Shown here piece after piece: positions 35,816 to 45,129 of a stretch of 64,000 nucleotides of DNA. A program made the translations under genes and the position numbers. This stretch comes from Tahibacter amnicola (lineage in GTDB: Bacteria; Pseudomonadota; Gammaproteobacteria; Xanthomonadales; Rhodanobacteraceae). The notes beneath the pieces are model-generated. The model was not told the DNA's origin and searched no databases. It saw nothing but the letters and a program-made list of their open reading frames with translations. The DNA lies in assembly GCF_025398735.1 (NCBI RefSeq), contig NZ_CP104694.1:1823001-1887000 (forward strand), in the 5' to 3' direction. Each line of letters begins with the position of its first letter. The first letter of the stretch is position 1.

Positions 35816-38515
35816 CTACTTGGACAACTGCGTGTCCACTTTGACCTCGGACTCGGAAATCCGGCGGCTCCGTGCAGCGCGCTGTGCCGAAGCCGACGAG
35901 GCCAGACGCTTCTCGAGGGTGCTGCGCAGGATTTTCAGCCGCTCGCCCAGGCGTGAATCCTCCGCGCAGGCCGGCGCGACGGCGAACTCCGCCTCGGAAA
36001 GGAGGTTTGCCGCCAGCAGCGTGTCCCGTTCCTGCACGATCGTTGCGAGCGAGATCCGAGCGCGAGCGCCGGCCGCTTCATAACCGGGCAGCCCCTCGAC
36101 GGCGTGGCGCAGCAATGGCTCGGCCAGAACGTCTTCGCCGGTGCGGTGGATCAGCGTGCCGTAGTCCGCCTCGATGTGCCGGACGTGCGCGGAGTCCGAT
36201 CCGTACCCTACGCGCCCGATGCGGAGTGCCTGGGCGTAGAGCGGTGCCGCTTTTCCCGGCTGGTCAAGGCCGTAATGGAAGACGCGGGCTATTGCACTGT
36301 GGACCGCTGCCAGGTTGGCGTGGGGCCGGTCCTTGTGCACGCGCTGGAAGATTTCCTCGGCCTGCCGGAACCGACGCAAGGCTTCTTCGTTCTGGTGGCG
36401 CCGGTAGGCAATGGTTCCCAGCTCCATGAGCGAAAACGCGCTGGCCCAGGAGGATGATCCGTACAAGCGATCGTGTTCGGGCAATAGTGCAATTTCCAGC
36501 TGTTCCGCTTCATCAAGCCGGTTCATCCGCACCAGGACGGATCCCAGACGGCGTTTGAGTTTGTTCACGGAGTCGTGGTCACTGCCAAGAATGGACGTGA
36601 GCAAGCCCAGTGCCTGGCGCAGGTCGCGCTCCTTGCGTGCCAGGCGCTCGATCGAGTCCGGACCGCACTGCGCGGCCATGTCCGTCAATTCGCCGAAGCC
36701 GATGGGTGTCTTTTCGACGAGGGGCCGCAGCTCGTCGACAAACCGGTCGATGTTGCGGCAACCTTCCGGTTCGTCTTTCCGGCGCTCGATCCGCAGCAAG
36801 ATGACTTTTGCATACCACGAGGTCTCGTAGCCGATCCCCTCCTTGGCAAACAGTGCCAGCGACTGCTCCGCCGCCTGTGCGGCCTCGTCGAAGCGCACCC
36901 GATTGAACAGCGTACCCGCAAGTTGGCGGTAGACCTCGGCGGTCACCGCGTTGTCCGGCTTGGGCATGCTTTGGGCAAAATGCAGGGCGCGCCGACCCAG
37001 CACCTCGGCGGTCTCCAGGTCATCCAGCGTCATGTAGAGATTGCCCAATGCCGTGGCCAGCTGGGCTGCGGCGCGTGGATCGTTTGCAAAACGCTCGTCG
37101 AGCATCTCCTGTCCGCGCGCGAGCACTTCGCGAACGGGCGTATCCATGCGCAACATGTTTGACGGCTTGAAACGGAAGATCTCGAACAGAAAATTCGTTA
37201 CGGCTTCGGCGCGGTTCTTTTCCGCCACGGCGTGGTCGCGCTGCGCACGCGTCTGGGCGACCTGCGCCATCAGCAGCGTGGTAAAAACGGTGATGCCGAT
37301 CGCAGTGGTTGACGCGGCGGTGATGGACCGCCAGTTGCGCCGGAAGAACCGACGTGTCCGATACCAATAGCTGCCGCGATGCGCGAGGATCGGCTGGTTT
37401 GCGAGGTAGCGTTCAATATCGCGGACAAGTTGCTCGACCGACGTGTAGCGTTGCTCCGGCTCCTTGCGCAGAGCACGCATGACCACGGCATCGAGATCTC
37501 CGCGCAGAGCCCGGGCGAGCGAGGAGGTACTCTGCAGTCCGCGTGCCTGCGCCACTTCCAGCGCAGCGGACCGCGCCGCGATGCTTGGTGCCGTCGGCTC
37601 CTCGTCGCAGATGCGCCGTTCCACTTCGGTGGGGCTGAGCCCGCGCAGGTCGAAGATCGGTGAACCACACAGGAGTTCGTACAACAATGTACCGAGCTGG
37701 TAGACGTCGCAGGCGACGGACGCCCGATCGCCCCGCACTTGCTCGGGAGAGGCGTTGATGGGTGAAAAATAGCGGTGTTGCAGGGCGGTCTGTTCTGCGG
37801 TGACGCCGGTGATGGTGGCCAGCGCTTTGGCGATACCGAAGTCGATCAGTTTCGGCGCGCCGGCCGAGTCAGTCAGCACATTCGAAGACTTGATGTCGCG
37901 GTGGAGGACCAGTTTGCCGTGCGCATATTGGACCGCCTCGCAGACCTTCAGAAACGACGCCAGACGCTGGCGGATCCCTAGCCGCCGTTCATTGCAGTGC
38001 GCGAGGATGGACTGGCCGCGCAGATACTCCATGACGTAGTAGGGCTCGCCAGCCTCGGTTTCGCCTGCGCAGAACAGGCGCGCGATGCCGGGATGGTCGA
38101 ATGCGGCGAGGATGTCGCGCTCGCGCTGGAAACGCCCACGGGTGTTGGCATCAAGGCTATGCGCGTGCAGCACCTTGATCGCCACTTCCTGGGCGATCTG
38201 TCCGTCCGCCCGTTCGCCGCGGTACACCGTCCCCATGCCGCCACGACCGACTTCCGCGGTCAGACGGTAAACGCCAATGCGCGTGCCGACCGCGGAAGGT
38301 GCCATCGCCGCGGCCAGTTCCGCGCGTGCCTGCAGCGTGCGGTCGAGCCACTGCCGATTGGCGTCCAGCATCGCGGCCAGCGCGTCGGCGACGTGCACAT
38401 CGGTCTGGCGCAGAGTCTCGACCAGCGCAGCCTGCGCTTCGGGTGCCAGGCCGCTGGATGCATCGAACGCGTCCTGCAGAACCTGCCACTGGGCGGTCGA
38501 GAGCAGGGGATTCAT
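35816..38515 (-). CDS. Ser/Thr protein kinase with C-terminal TPR-like domain (copy 1)
   Basis: This 899-residue Hanks-type kinase has an N-terminal segment of about 80 residues, then an intact kinase domain: glycine loop GRGGMGTVY, Lys114 in VAIKVL, HRDIKSSN with Asp207, and DFG at 225-227. One transmembrane helix lies near residues 395-417. A large C-terminal helical TPR-like region probably faces the periplasm as a sensor. It overlaps the upstream paralogue by four bases and is convergent with the ECF sigma gene, 38 bases apart. It most likely phosphorylates that sigma factor; this is inferred from known ECF43 pairs. Confidence 0.92.
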   Translation of the reverse strand: MNPLLSTAQWQVLQDAFDASSGLAPEAQAALVETLRQTDVHVADALAAMLDANRQWLDRTLQARAELAAAMAPSAVGTRIGVYRLTAEVGRGGMGTVYRGERADGQIAQEVAIKVLHAHSLDANTRGRFQRERDILAAFDHPGIARLFCAGETEAGEPYYVMEYLRGQSILAHCNERRLGIRQRLASFLKVCEAVQYAHGKLVLHRDIKSSNVLTDSAGAPKLIDFGIAKALATITGVTAEQTALQHRYFSPINASPEQVRGDRASVACDVYQLGTLLYELLCGSPIFDLRGLSPTEVERRICDEEPTAPSIAARSAALEVAQARGLQSTSSLARALRGDLDAVVMRALRKEPEQRYTSVEQLVRDIERYLANQPILAHRGSYWYRTRRFFRRNWRSITAASTTAIGITVFTTLLMAQVAQTRAQRDHAVAEKNRAEAVTNFLFEIFRFKPSNMLRMDTPVREVLARGQEMLDERFANDPRAAAQLATALGNLYMTLDDLETAEVLGRRALHFAQSMPKPDNAVTAEVYRQLAGTLFNRVRFDEAAQAAEQSLALFAKEGIGYETSWYAKVILLRIERRKDEPEGCRNIDRFVDELRPLVEKTPIGFGELTDMAAQCGPDSIERLARKERDLRQALGLLTSILGSDHDSVNKLKRRLGSVLVRMNRLDEAEQLEIALLPEHDRLYGSSSWASAFSLMELGTIAYRRHQNEEALRRFRQAEEIFQRVHKDRPHANLAAVHSAIARVFHYGLDQPGKAAPLYAQALRIGRVGYGSDSAHVRHIEADYGTLIHRTGEDVLAEPLLRHAVEGLPGYEAAGARARISLATIVQERDTLLAANLLSEAEFAVAPACAEDSRLGERLKILRSTLEKRLASSASAQRAARSRRISESEVKVDTQLSK

Positions 38516-41223
38516 CGGCTGTTGGCGGAGCGTGGGGCTGCGGGCGCGATACGCTTCGAGACAGCGGCGGCTATCGCGTCCTGCGGGGGCGCTGAAGGGC
38601 GTCCGAGCTTCTCGCGCAACGTTCTGACCTGTTCTTCCAGGCTGGGATCCTCCACGAACGCCGAACGCAGGCCCGCATCGGCTTCGCCCACCAACCGGGC
38701 TGCCAGCGCGTGATCGCGTGAATGCACGAGGGCGGCGAGAGAAATCCTGGCACGTGCGCCAGCAGACTCATTGCCGGGCAGGTCGTCGAGCGCGTGGCGC
38801 AGAACCGCTTCCGCTTCCTGGTTGCCACGACGATGCAGCAAGGTGCCGTAATCGGCTTCCATCTGGCGGACATCCGCGGAGTTCACCCCGTAGGCATCAC
38901 GGGCGACCCGCAGTGCTTCCCGATACAGCGATTCCGCCTTTGCCAGTTGACCATGACCAAAGTGAGAGACGCGGGCGAGCCCGTAGTGGACGCTGGCGAC
39001 GTTGCCGTGCGGCCGATCGTTGTGCACATTGTGAAAGATCGCCTGGGCATCCCGGTAATAGCTTTCCGCGACGTCAAAACGGCGCTGACGGTAGGCAATA
39101 TTGCCGAGTGCAAGCGTTGACAGCCCGTGCGCCCACGACGTGACGCCGTAGATCCGGTCCAGGTCCGGCAGCATCGCCCGCTCCACCTCTTCTGCCTCGT
39201 CCACGCGGCCCAGCGCAAGGAGCACTGCAGACTCACGCCGTTTGAGCTTGATATTGGTGTCGTGTTCGGGCCCGAATGTTCGCGTCAGAACGGCGCGCGT
39301 CCCGCGCAGATCGGCCAGCAGGGTGGTCAGCCGCTCTGGCGTCCTGGGGCCGCAGAATGAATCCTGCATCAGGGCGGCGGCGAAGCCATTGGGTTCGGCG
39401 GGCTGCAGCGGCCGCATGTCGTCGACAAAGCGTTTCGTTTCCCGGCAGGCTGGCTCGTCGCCCTGGCGACGCATCAGGCGCAGCTGGACGACTCTTGAGT
39501 ACCAGGACCGTTCGTAGCCAACGCCCGCACGCTCGAACGCTGCCAGCGACCGGGCAGCCGCATCGGCCGCTTCCTCGAATCGGGTGTTGTTGATGTGTGC
39601 ACCGGCGAGGTTGAGGTAGAGCTGACCCAGAAGCGCGTGGTCCGGCTCGGCCATGCGTTCTGCCAGTTCCACGGCGTGGCGGCACAGCTCGGCGTTCCGC
39701 CCGAGCTCGTCCATCGTCTGGTAGAGGTTTCCCAGTGCCGAGGCCAGCAACGCACCGGTCCGCGGATCGTCCTTGAATTGCTCGTCGATCATCTGCGCTC
39801 CGCGATCCAGAACCGTTCCGACCGGCGTGTCGCGACGAACCACGTGCGCAGGGTTGAATTTGAAGATTCCCAGCAGGAACTGGGTCATTGCTTCAGCGTG
39901 TTTCTTCTCGGTTTGTGCGCGTTGCTTTTCGGCAACGGCGCGGTCGCGCTCGATCCGGGTCTGTGTGACCTGCATTGCCAGAAGCGTCGTGAACAGCGCA
40001 ATGCCGACGACGGCGGTCGACGCTGCAGTAACCGATCGCCAGTTGCGTCGCAGAAAGCGGCTTGTGCGATACCACTGGCTGCCACGATGTCCGTGAATTG
40101 GCTGGTTGGCCAGATGGCGTTCGATATCGCGTGCCAGATGGTCGACCGACGAATAGCGCTGCTCCGGGCCTTTGCGCAGCGCGCGCATGACGATGGCATC
40201 GAGATCGCCGCGCAGTGCGCGGGCGAGCGCGGCGGAGCTGTGAACTCCGCGCGCCTGCACCACCTCCGGAGGCGCCGCCAGCGCCGAGACGCTGGGTGGC
40301 GTCGGCTCCGTTTCACAGATGCGCCGCTCCACCTCGGTTGGCGTGAGGCCGCGCAGATCGAAGATGGGCGAACCGCAGAGCAGCTCGTACAGCAGCGTAC
40401 CGAGCTGGTACACATCGCAGGCGACCGACGCCGTATTGCCCCGCACCTGCTCGGGCGCGGCGTTGATCGGTGAGAAGTAGCGGTGCTGCAGCGCGGTTTG
40501 CTCGGCGGTGACGCCGGTGATGGTGGCCAGCGTCTTGGCGATGCCGAAGTCGATCAGTTTCGGGGTGCCCGCCGAATCGGTCAGCACGTTGCTGGCCTTG
40601 ATGTCGCGGTGCAGGATCAGCTTGCCGTGGGCGTACTGCACGGCGTCGCAGATCTCGAGGAACAAGGCCAGGCGCTGGCGGATCGGCGCGTGCAACTGGT
40701 CACAGTGCATCAGAATCGGCTGCCCGCGCAGGTATTCCATGACGTAGTAAGGCTCGCCGGCGTCGGTCTCTCCCGCGCACAGCAGGCGGGCGATGCCCGG
40801 GTGATCAAACGCCGCCAGGATGTCGCGCTCGCGCTGGAAGCGTTCGCGCGTATTCGCATCCAGGCAGTGAGCGTGCAGGACCTTGATGGCGACTTGGTGA
40901 GCGACCTGCCCGTCAACGCGTTCGCCCAGGTACACCGTCCCCATGCCGCCGCGGCCGATCTCGGTCATCAGCTGGAATGCACCTACGCGCGTACCGATGG
41001 CCGAGGGCGTGATCGCCGCCGCTAGTTCGGCACGTGCCTGCAGGGTCCGGTTCAGCCACTGGCGGTTGGCATCGAGCATTGCCGCGAGTGCATCGGCCAC
41101 CTGCGGGTCGGTCCGGCGCAGATCATCGACAAAGGCGGCCTGCGCTTCGGGGGCCAGCGAATTGGCGGCATCGAAGGTGTCCTGCAGGACATGCCACTGG
41201 GCGGTTGAAAGCAATGCACTCAT
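38512..41223 (-). CDS. Ser/Thr protein kinase with C-terminal TPR-like domain (copy 2)
   Basis: This 903-residue kinase is a clear paralogue of the one downstream. The first 230 residues are nearly co-linear, with catalytic Lys114, HRDIKASN Asp207 and DFG at 225-227 at the same numbers, while the C-terminal TPR-like halves have diverged more. One transmembrane helix follows the kinase domain. The ATG at 41223 (MSALLSTAQW) matches the start of the paralogue; the open frame continues upstream for 138 codons without homology. Translation is coupled to copy 1 by an ATGA overlap. The duplication suggests two input signals for one sigma factor. Confidence 0.92.
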   Translation of the reverse strand: MSALLSTAQWHVLQDTFDAANSLAPEAQAAFVDDLRRTDPQVADALAAMLDANRQWLNRTLQARAELAAAITPSAIGTRVGAFQLMTEIGRGGMGTVYLGERVDGQVAHQVAIKVLHAHCLDANTRERFQRERDILAAFDHPGIARLLCAGETDAGEPYYVMEYLRGQPILMHCDQLHAPIRQRLALFLEICDAVQYAHGKLILHRDIKASNVLTDSAGTPKLIDFGIAKTLATITGVTAEQTALQHRYFSPINAAPEQVRGNTASVACDVYQLGTLLYELLCGSPIFDLRGLTPTEVERRICETEPTPPSVSALAAPPEVVQARGVHSSAALARALRGDLDAIVMRALRKGPEQRYSSVDHLARDIERHLANQPIHGHRGSQWYRTSRFLRRNWRSVTAASTAVVGIALFTTLLAMQVTQTRIERDRAVAEKQRAQTEKKHAEAMTQFLLGIFKFNPAHVVRRDTPVGTVLDRGAQMIDEQFKDDPRTGALLASALGNLYQTMDELGRNAELCRHAVELAERMAEPDHALLGQLYLNLAGAHINNTRFEEAADAAARSLAAFERAGVGYERSWYSRVVQLRLMRRQGDEPACRETKRFVDDMRPLQPAEPNGFAAALMQDSFCGPRTPERLTTLLADLRGTRAVLTRTFGPEHDTNIKLKRRESAVLLALGRVDEAEEVERAMLPDLDRIYGVTSWAHGLSTLALGNIAYRQRRFDVAESYYRDAQAIFHNVHNDRPHGNVASVHYGLARVSHFGHGQLAKAESLYREALRVARDAYGVNSADVRQMEADYGTLLHRRGNQEAEAVLRHALDDLPGNESAGARARISLAALVHSRDHALAARLVGEADAGLRSAFVEDPSLEEQVRTLREKLGRPSAPPQDAIAAAVSKRIAPAAPRSANSR

Positions 41224-41809
41224 CGGGCGGGTGGGGCGGAGGTACCGAGGTATCGCGGTGGCTACTTTACCGGTTCGGGTCTTTGCACAGGGCAAGCCAA
41301 TGCATGCGCAACCCCATGGGCGATGGCCGCGCGCGGAACGAAACCATTCGTATAAGTACGGCCAGGTACCTCCGGTGAAGGCTCCGAAGGGCACCAGATT
41401 GCCGGCTTGCTGCATTGCAGCACATGGACCGCCCGACGGCGGCACATATGCCGTGATGAGTGACGCCAGTTCCAGGTGAATTCGTGGGCAACCCGGCGCG
41501 GTATCCGCCTGGCGATGGACGTGTGGACCAGCGGACGCCGGGCTATTGCACCTGGTCGGGAACTCCACTTGCGGATTTCGTGCGAATTGCGTCGCCAAAT
41601 CACGCGAATTTGCCGATAGTTGCGACGCGAGTCCCATTTTGTGCGTTGCAGCACGCGCCGGAAACCGGTTGGCGATGCCGGAATCCGGATGCTATAAGCC
41701 CGAATGCGGTAGTGAAGAAATGGCCGTGAGGCACGTTTCGCAACTTCCGCTTTTCGGGCTCGGTGAGTTCGCACCCGAGCCTTTGATCGAGTCTTTGGGA
41801 GGAGTTCAC
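41224..41809. other. Long divergent promoter region between the kinase pair and the protease genes
   Basis: This spacer of 586 bases shows no gene with homology, although frames stay open on both strands. It must contain the promoters of both divergent units. A 15-base odd palindrome, TGCTGCA-T-TGCAGCA, lies at 41408-41422. The part near the protease genes is richer in A/T. Confidence 0.45.
41669..41698 (+). promoter_or_regulatory. Candidate promoter for the small exported protein and PA-domain protease
   Basis: TTGGCG (41669-41674) and TATAAG (41693-41698) are spaced by 18 bases and lie about 110 bases before the first start codon. The -10 box is good and the -35 box moderate. Confidence 0.5.
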
Positions 41810-42202
41810 ATGTTCATGAGACACCTTGGCGCCGTGGCGCTGGGCGTCTTGTTCGCCGCGTCCGTGCACGCCGCTGACAAGTCACCTGCTGCCGACAGCG
41901 TGGGCGCTGCCGACGCCGGAATGCGTGCCTATGTCGATCCGGAAACCGGCCGTCTGGTCGACCGCCCGGTCACCGCGGAACAGGCTCGCGCAGCGACGAT
42001 GGGCCCCACCGTCGACATCAGCAAGATCCAGATGATCCAGCACGCCAACGGCACCAAGCAGTGGAAGTTCAACGGCCAGGCCGATGAAATGATGGTCGCC
42101 ACGCGCGCCGCCGATGGTTCGCTGCAAATGCGTTGCGCGGAGCACGGCACTGTGCATTCGCAGGAAGTTGAACCGGTTCTGGAGACGCGTGATGACCGCT
42201 AG
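41810..42202 (+). CDS. Small exported protein coupled to the PA-domain metalloprotease
   Basis: This 130-residue protein has a signal peptide ending at SVHAAD. The mature part contains AYVDPETGRLVDRPVTAEQA and ends with a MMVATRAADGSLQMRC stretch. The DPETG pattern with a later MVA..ADG..QMRC-like tail recurs in many small secreted proteins of Lysobacterales whose role is unknown. A strong GGGAGGAG stands five bases before the ATG at 41810. Its 3' end overlaps the protease gene by 11 bases, so the two are made together, and a role as partner, chaperone or inhibitor of that protease is conceivable. Confidence 0.75.
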   Translation: MFMRHLGAVALGVLFAASVHAADKSPAADSVGAADAGMRAYVDPETGRLVDRPVTAEQARAATMGPTVDISKIQMIQHANGTKQWKFNGQADEMMVATRAADGSLQMRCAEHGTVHSQEVEPVLETRDDR

Positions 42203-43682
42203 GATGCTCTCTGCCGCCATTGCGGCCATCATGGGTACGGCGCTGTTTGCAGCCCCGAATGCACAGGCCGCGGCCGTTGTGCAGATTTCCAACCAGGACG
42301 GCGCGGGCGAAGGTTTCAACGACCCCGCCGCTCCGAATGCCGCCGCGGGTTGCCAGGCCGGCGATACGCTCGGCGCATGCCGTCTGCGCGTGTTCCAGGT
42401 CGCCGCCGAGCAGTGGGGCCGCCTGCTCAATTCGAACGTCACCATCGTCGTCCAGGCCGCGATGAATCCGCTGACCTGCAGCGGCACGAGCGCCGTGCTG
42501 GGCTCGGCCGGTCCGCTCGATGCGTTCTCGGATTTTCCGAACGCGCCGCGCGCCAACACCGCCTACGTGTCGGCGCTGGCCAACTCGCTGGCCGCGGAAG
42601 ACCTCGACGACACGACCAACGACATCAACACCCAGTTCAACGTGACGCTGGATGCAGGCACCTGCCTCAACGGCACCGCGGGCTGGTGGTACAGCACGGA
42701 TCCGTCCATCCCGGTCCCGGCTGACCGCACGCCGCTGCTGCCGGTGGTCTTCCACGAAATCGGCCACGGCCTGGGCTTCACCGCACTTTACAGCGCCACT
42801 TCGGGCGCGTCGCTGACCGGTTCGGTGGTTCCGGCCTGGGGCTACTACCTCTACGACACGGAAACGGCCAAGTTGTGGAAGGACATGACCAACGCCGAGC
42901 GCGTCGCGTCCACCATCAACGATCCGGACCTGGTCTGGACGGGACCGCGCGTCAACAAGCAGTCGCCCAAGTTCCTCGGTCCGCCGGCCAAGCTGATCAT
43001 CACCGCGCCGGCCGCGATCTCGGGCAACTTCGACGCGCAGACCGCCGAGTTCGGCCCCAGCGTGGCCACCAGCCCGGTGACCGGCGATGTCGTGCTGGTG
43101 GACGACGGCTCGACGGGTACGGGCGGCACGGGCACGGTCAACGACGGGTGTGAAACGCCGTTTGTCAACGCGGCCGCCGTGTCAGGCAAGGTGGCGCTGA
43201 TCGATCGCGGCACCTGCAACTTCGCCGTCAAGGTGAAGAACGCGCAGCTGGCCGGTGCGACGGCCGTCGTCATCGCCAACAACGCGGCGACCGGTCTGCC
43301 CGGCATGGCTGGCAGCGATGCGACGATCACCATTCCGTCGCTGGGCGTCGCCCAGGCCACCGGTACGTCGATCAAGGCCAACCTCGGCACCGGCGTCACG
43401 GTGACGCTGGGCGTGCAGTCCGGTGGTGCGCTGGCGGGTACGCGTTCGGGTTGCGTGCGCATGAACGCTCCGAACCCGGTGCAGCAGGGTTCGTCGGTCT
43501 CGCACTTCCATCCGGAAGCGTTCCCGAACCTGCTGATGGAACCGTCGCTCAACCGCACGATCTTCGACAAGGTCGACCTCACCCTGCCGCTGTTTGAAGA
43601 CATCGGCTGGAAGGTCACGCCGGAGAACCTGTTCTTCTTCGACGGCTTCGATCCGAACCCGTGCACGGCGGTGCAGCCGTAA
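42192..43682 (+). CDS. Secreted zinc metalloprotease-like protein with PA domain
   Basis: This 496-residue protein has a signal peptide (cleavage near AQAAA) and the zinc motif HEIGHGLGF with His188, Glu189 and His192. A protease-associated (PA) domain (residues about 310-425: GKVALIDRGTCNFAVKVKNAQLAGA) follows. The C-terminal part returns to the catalytic fold (SHFHPEAFPNLLMEP, which may supply the third ligand, and LFEDIGWKV). This arrangement of a PA domain inserted into a metallopeptidase occurs in secreted proteins of gammaproteobacteria and myxobacteria. The substrate is unknown. GGAG stands before the ATG at 42192, and a strong terminator follows. Confidence 0.85.
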   Translation: MTARMLSAAIAAIMGTALFAAPNAQAAAVVQISNQDGAGEGFNDPAAPNAAAGCQAGDTLGACRLRVFQVAAEQWGRLLNSNVTIVVQAAMNPLTCSGTSAVLGSAGPLDAFSDFPNAPRANTAYVSALANSLAAEDLDDTTNDINTQFNVTLDAGTCLNGTAGWWYSTDPSIPVPADRTPLLPVVFHEIGHGLGFTALYSATSGASLTGSVVPAWGYYLYDTETAKLWKDMTNAERVASTINDPDLVWTGPRVNKQSPKFLGPPAKLIITAPAAISGNFDAQTAEFGPSVATSPVTGDVVLVDDGSTGTGGTGTVNDGCETPFVNAAAVSGKVALIDRGTCNFAVKVKNAQLAGATAVVIANNAATGLPGMAGSDATITIPSLGVAQATGTSIKANLGTGVTVTLGVQSGGALAGTRSGCVRMNAPNPVQQGSSVSHFHPEAFPNLLMEPSLNRTIFDKVDLTLPLFEDIGWKVTPENLFFFDGFDPNPCTAVQP

Positions 43683-43714
43683 TTGGTGAACCCCCTGGGT
43701 TCATCTGCTGGACG

Positions 43715-43740
43715 AACGGCCCGGGTTTTCCCGGGCCGTT
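43715..43740. terminator. Bidirectional terminator between the PA-domain protease and YjbR-like genes
   Basis: AACGGCCCGGG / CCCGGGCCGTT forms a perfect 11-bp stem with a TTTT loop, followed by CTGATTTT. It separates two convergent genes. Confidence 0.85.
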
Positions 43741-43775
43741 CTGATTTTGGGGGCCGCCTATTGGCCCGCACGCAT

Positions 43776-44135
43776 TCAGGACGCCAGCAACGCCTCGCGA
43801 TCCCGCTTCTTGAGCGATGAGAGCGCCTTCTGGTACGACCACTCCAGGAGTTCGAGCAGGTAGTCCTCCGGAAAGCGGCTGACGTCCACGATCGTGATCC
43901 AGTGGAACCGGCCCATGTAGCGCGCCGGCTTCACGCCGGGCATGTCGGTCAGCTCGACGAACCGCTCGGGAGTGACGCGCAGGCTGAAGCGCCACTTCTC
44001 CGGCTCGCTGGTCTTGAAATAGGCGAAATTCTTGTCGCCGACGGCGTAGCACAACACATTGCTGGGCTCGCCGTACAACTGCTCTTTCGCACCGGCGAAT
44101 CGCCGGCAGCGGGCTTTCAACTGTTCCCTCGTCAC
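43776..44135 (-). CDS. MmcQ/YjbR family DNA-binding-like protein
   Basis: This 119-residue protein matches the MmcQ/YjbR family: GEPSNVLCYAVGDKNFAYF, then FSLRVTPERFVELTDMPGVKPARYMGRFHWITI, and the C-terminal LLEWSYQKALSSL helix. The fold resembles CyaY-like double-winged proteins, and DNA binding has been proposed, but the biological role is not established. The GTG at 44135 is taken as start because GAGGAGG lies six bases upstream and the family begins here; the longer frame adds Arg-rich sequence without homology. It is a single-gene unit. Confidence 0.88.
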   Translation of the reverse strand: MTREQLKARCRRFAGAKEQLYGEPSNVLCYAVGDKNFAYFKTSEPEKWRFSLRVTPERFVELTDMPGVKPARYMGRFHWITIVDVSRFPEDYLLELLEWSYQKALSSLKKRDREALLAS

Positions 44136-44422
44136 AGAACTCCTCCTCGGGCTGTCGCGGCTGGCGTTCGGCCAGGACGAAGGATAATAGTAGACAGCGG
44201 GAAATCGCCGCGAATGTCGACCCAGGCGCAATTCATGCCGGATGGCGCGGAGCCTTTCGGGGCGTGTTCCGCGGGGCTCCCGGCGTTTGGGCAGTGGACC
44301 TCGGCGCCTGCGGGAATTCCGCGCGAACCGGCACGGAACAAGCGGCGGCACCGTGCGATACCATCGGTGCTTTCCAACGGCATCGCGGGCGTCAGGGGCG
44401 GCCGCCGGACGGAGTCGGTTCC

Positions 44423-44863
44423 ATGCGCGACAAGCGATTTGCCTGTGCTCTGCTGTTCGGGGCGGGGGTCTTCACTCTCGAAGGCTCCAGTTCCTTCCTT
44501 CATGCGGTGGTGCTGCGCGACCTCCCGCACGCGTTGCTGACGCGGGGCGTGGGACTGGGCTGGATGCTGCGTGCAGATGCCCTGCTGTCCGTTCTGGCGG
44601 CGGTGTTCTTCACCCTTGGCTGCCGGCCGTCACTGTCCTACCTGGGCACGAAGGCCGCGCGTTTTCGCGCCTACGCACTGGGATTCGTGTTTGCACTTCT
44701 GATCGAGCTGCTCAACTGGGCGCTGCCCAATGCGCTCCTCACGCCCGAATCGGTGCTGTCGGCCCTTGTCGCCTGGAGTTGTTTCATCGGTGGCGCGGTG
44801 TTCGCAGCGCGACTGGTGCAACGCGGGCAGCACGCGCACGAGGCGCGTGTCGTCCCCTCGTAG
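44423..44863 (+). CDS. Small integral membrane protein of unknown function
   Basis: This 146-residue protein has about four predicted transmembrane helices (residues about 7-25, 45-67, 83-105 and 113-132) with short loops. No family motif is recognised. The ATG at 44423 follows GGAG and gives a first helix with a positively charged N-terminus. It stands between a divergent YjbR-like gene and the first collagenase gene, 266 bases away. Charge placement suggests the N-terminus lies in the cytoplasm. It is probably real because codon use is even and the hydrophobic pattern regular. Confidence 0.65.
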   Translation: MRDKRFACALLFGAGVFTLEGSSSFLHAVVLRDLPHALLTRGVGLGWMLRADALLSVLAAVFFTLGCRPSLSYLGTKAARFRAYALGFVFALLIELLNWALPNALLTPESVLSALVAWSCFIGGAVFAARLVQRGQHAHEARVVPS

Positions 44864-45129
44864 GGCGACACACATAACAAAAAGTGTGACGAACACGGGG
44901 CTCGCTAGTGATGTTGCGTCGCAGCAATAGCGCTTCTTGTCAAATTCGATTGCAGGCGCGTCGCAAGCGAGCGCGCCTCGCCGCGGAAACCCTCCTAGCA
45001 TCCAACTACGACGATTGACGTTCGCGTGCATACGGATTGTGTAGCGACGTTGCCACCTACGGTCGAGGAAGACCGCAGCCGCATTCAATCGCCCATGCAG
45101 GTCGCGTCTTTCCGTTAGGGGGGTTACAC

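Noticed and set aside
38512..41637. Upstream extension of the second kinase to 41637
   Set aside because: The extra 138 codons lack homology and an RBS, while the paralogue begins at the position equivalent to 41223.
43715..43740. Hairpin considered as a riboswitch expression platform
   Set aside because: It lies between two convergent stop codons and has the form of a plain two-way terminator.
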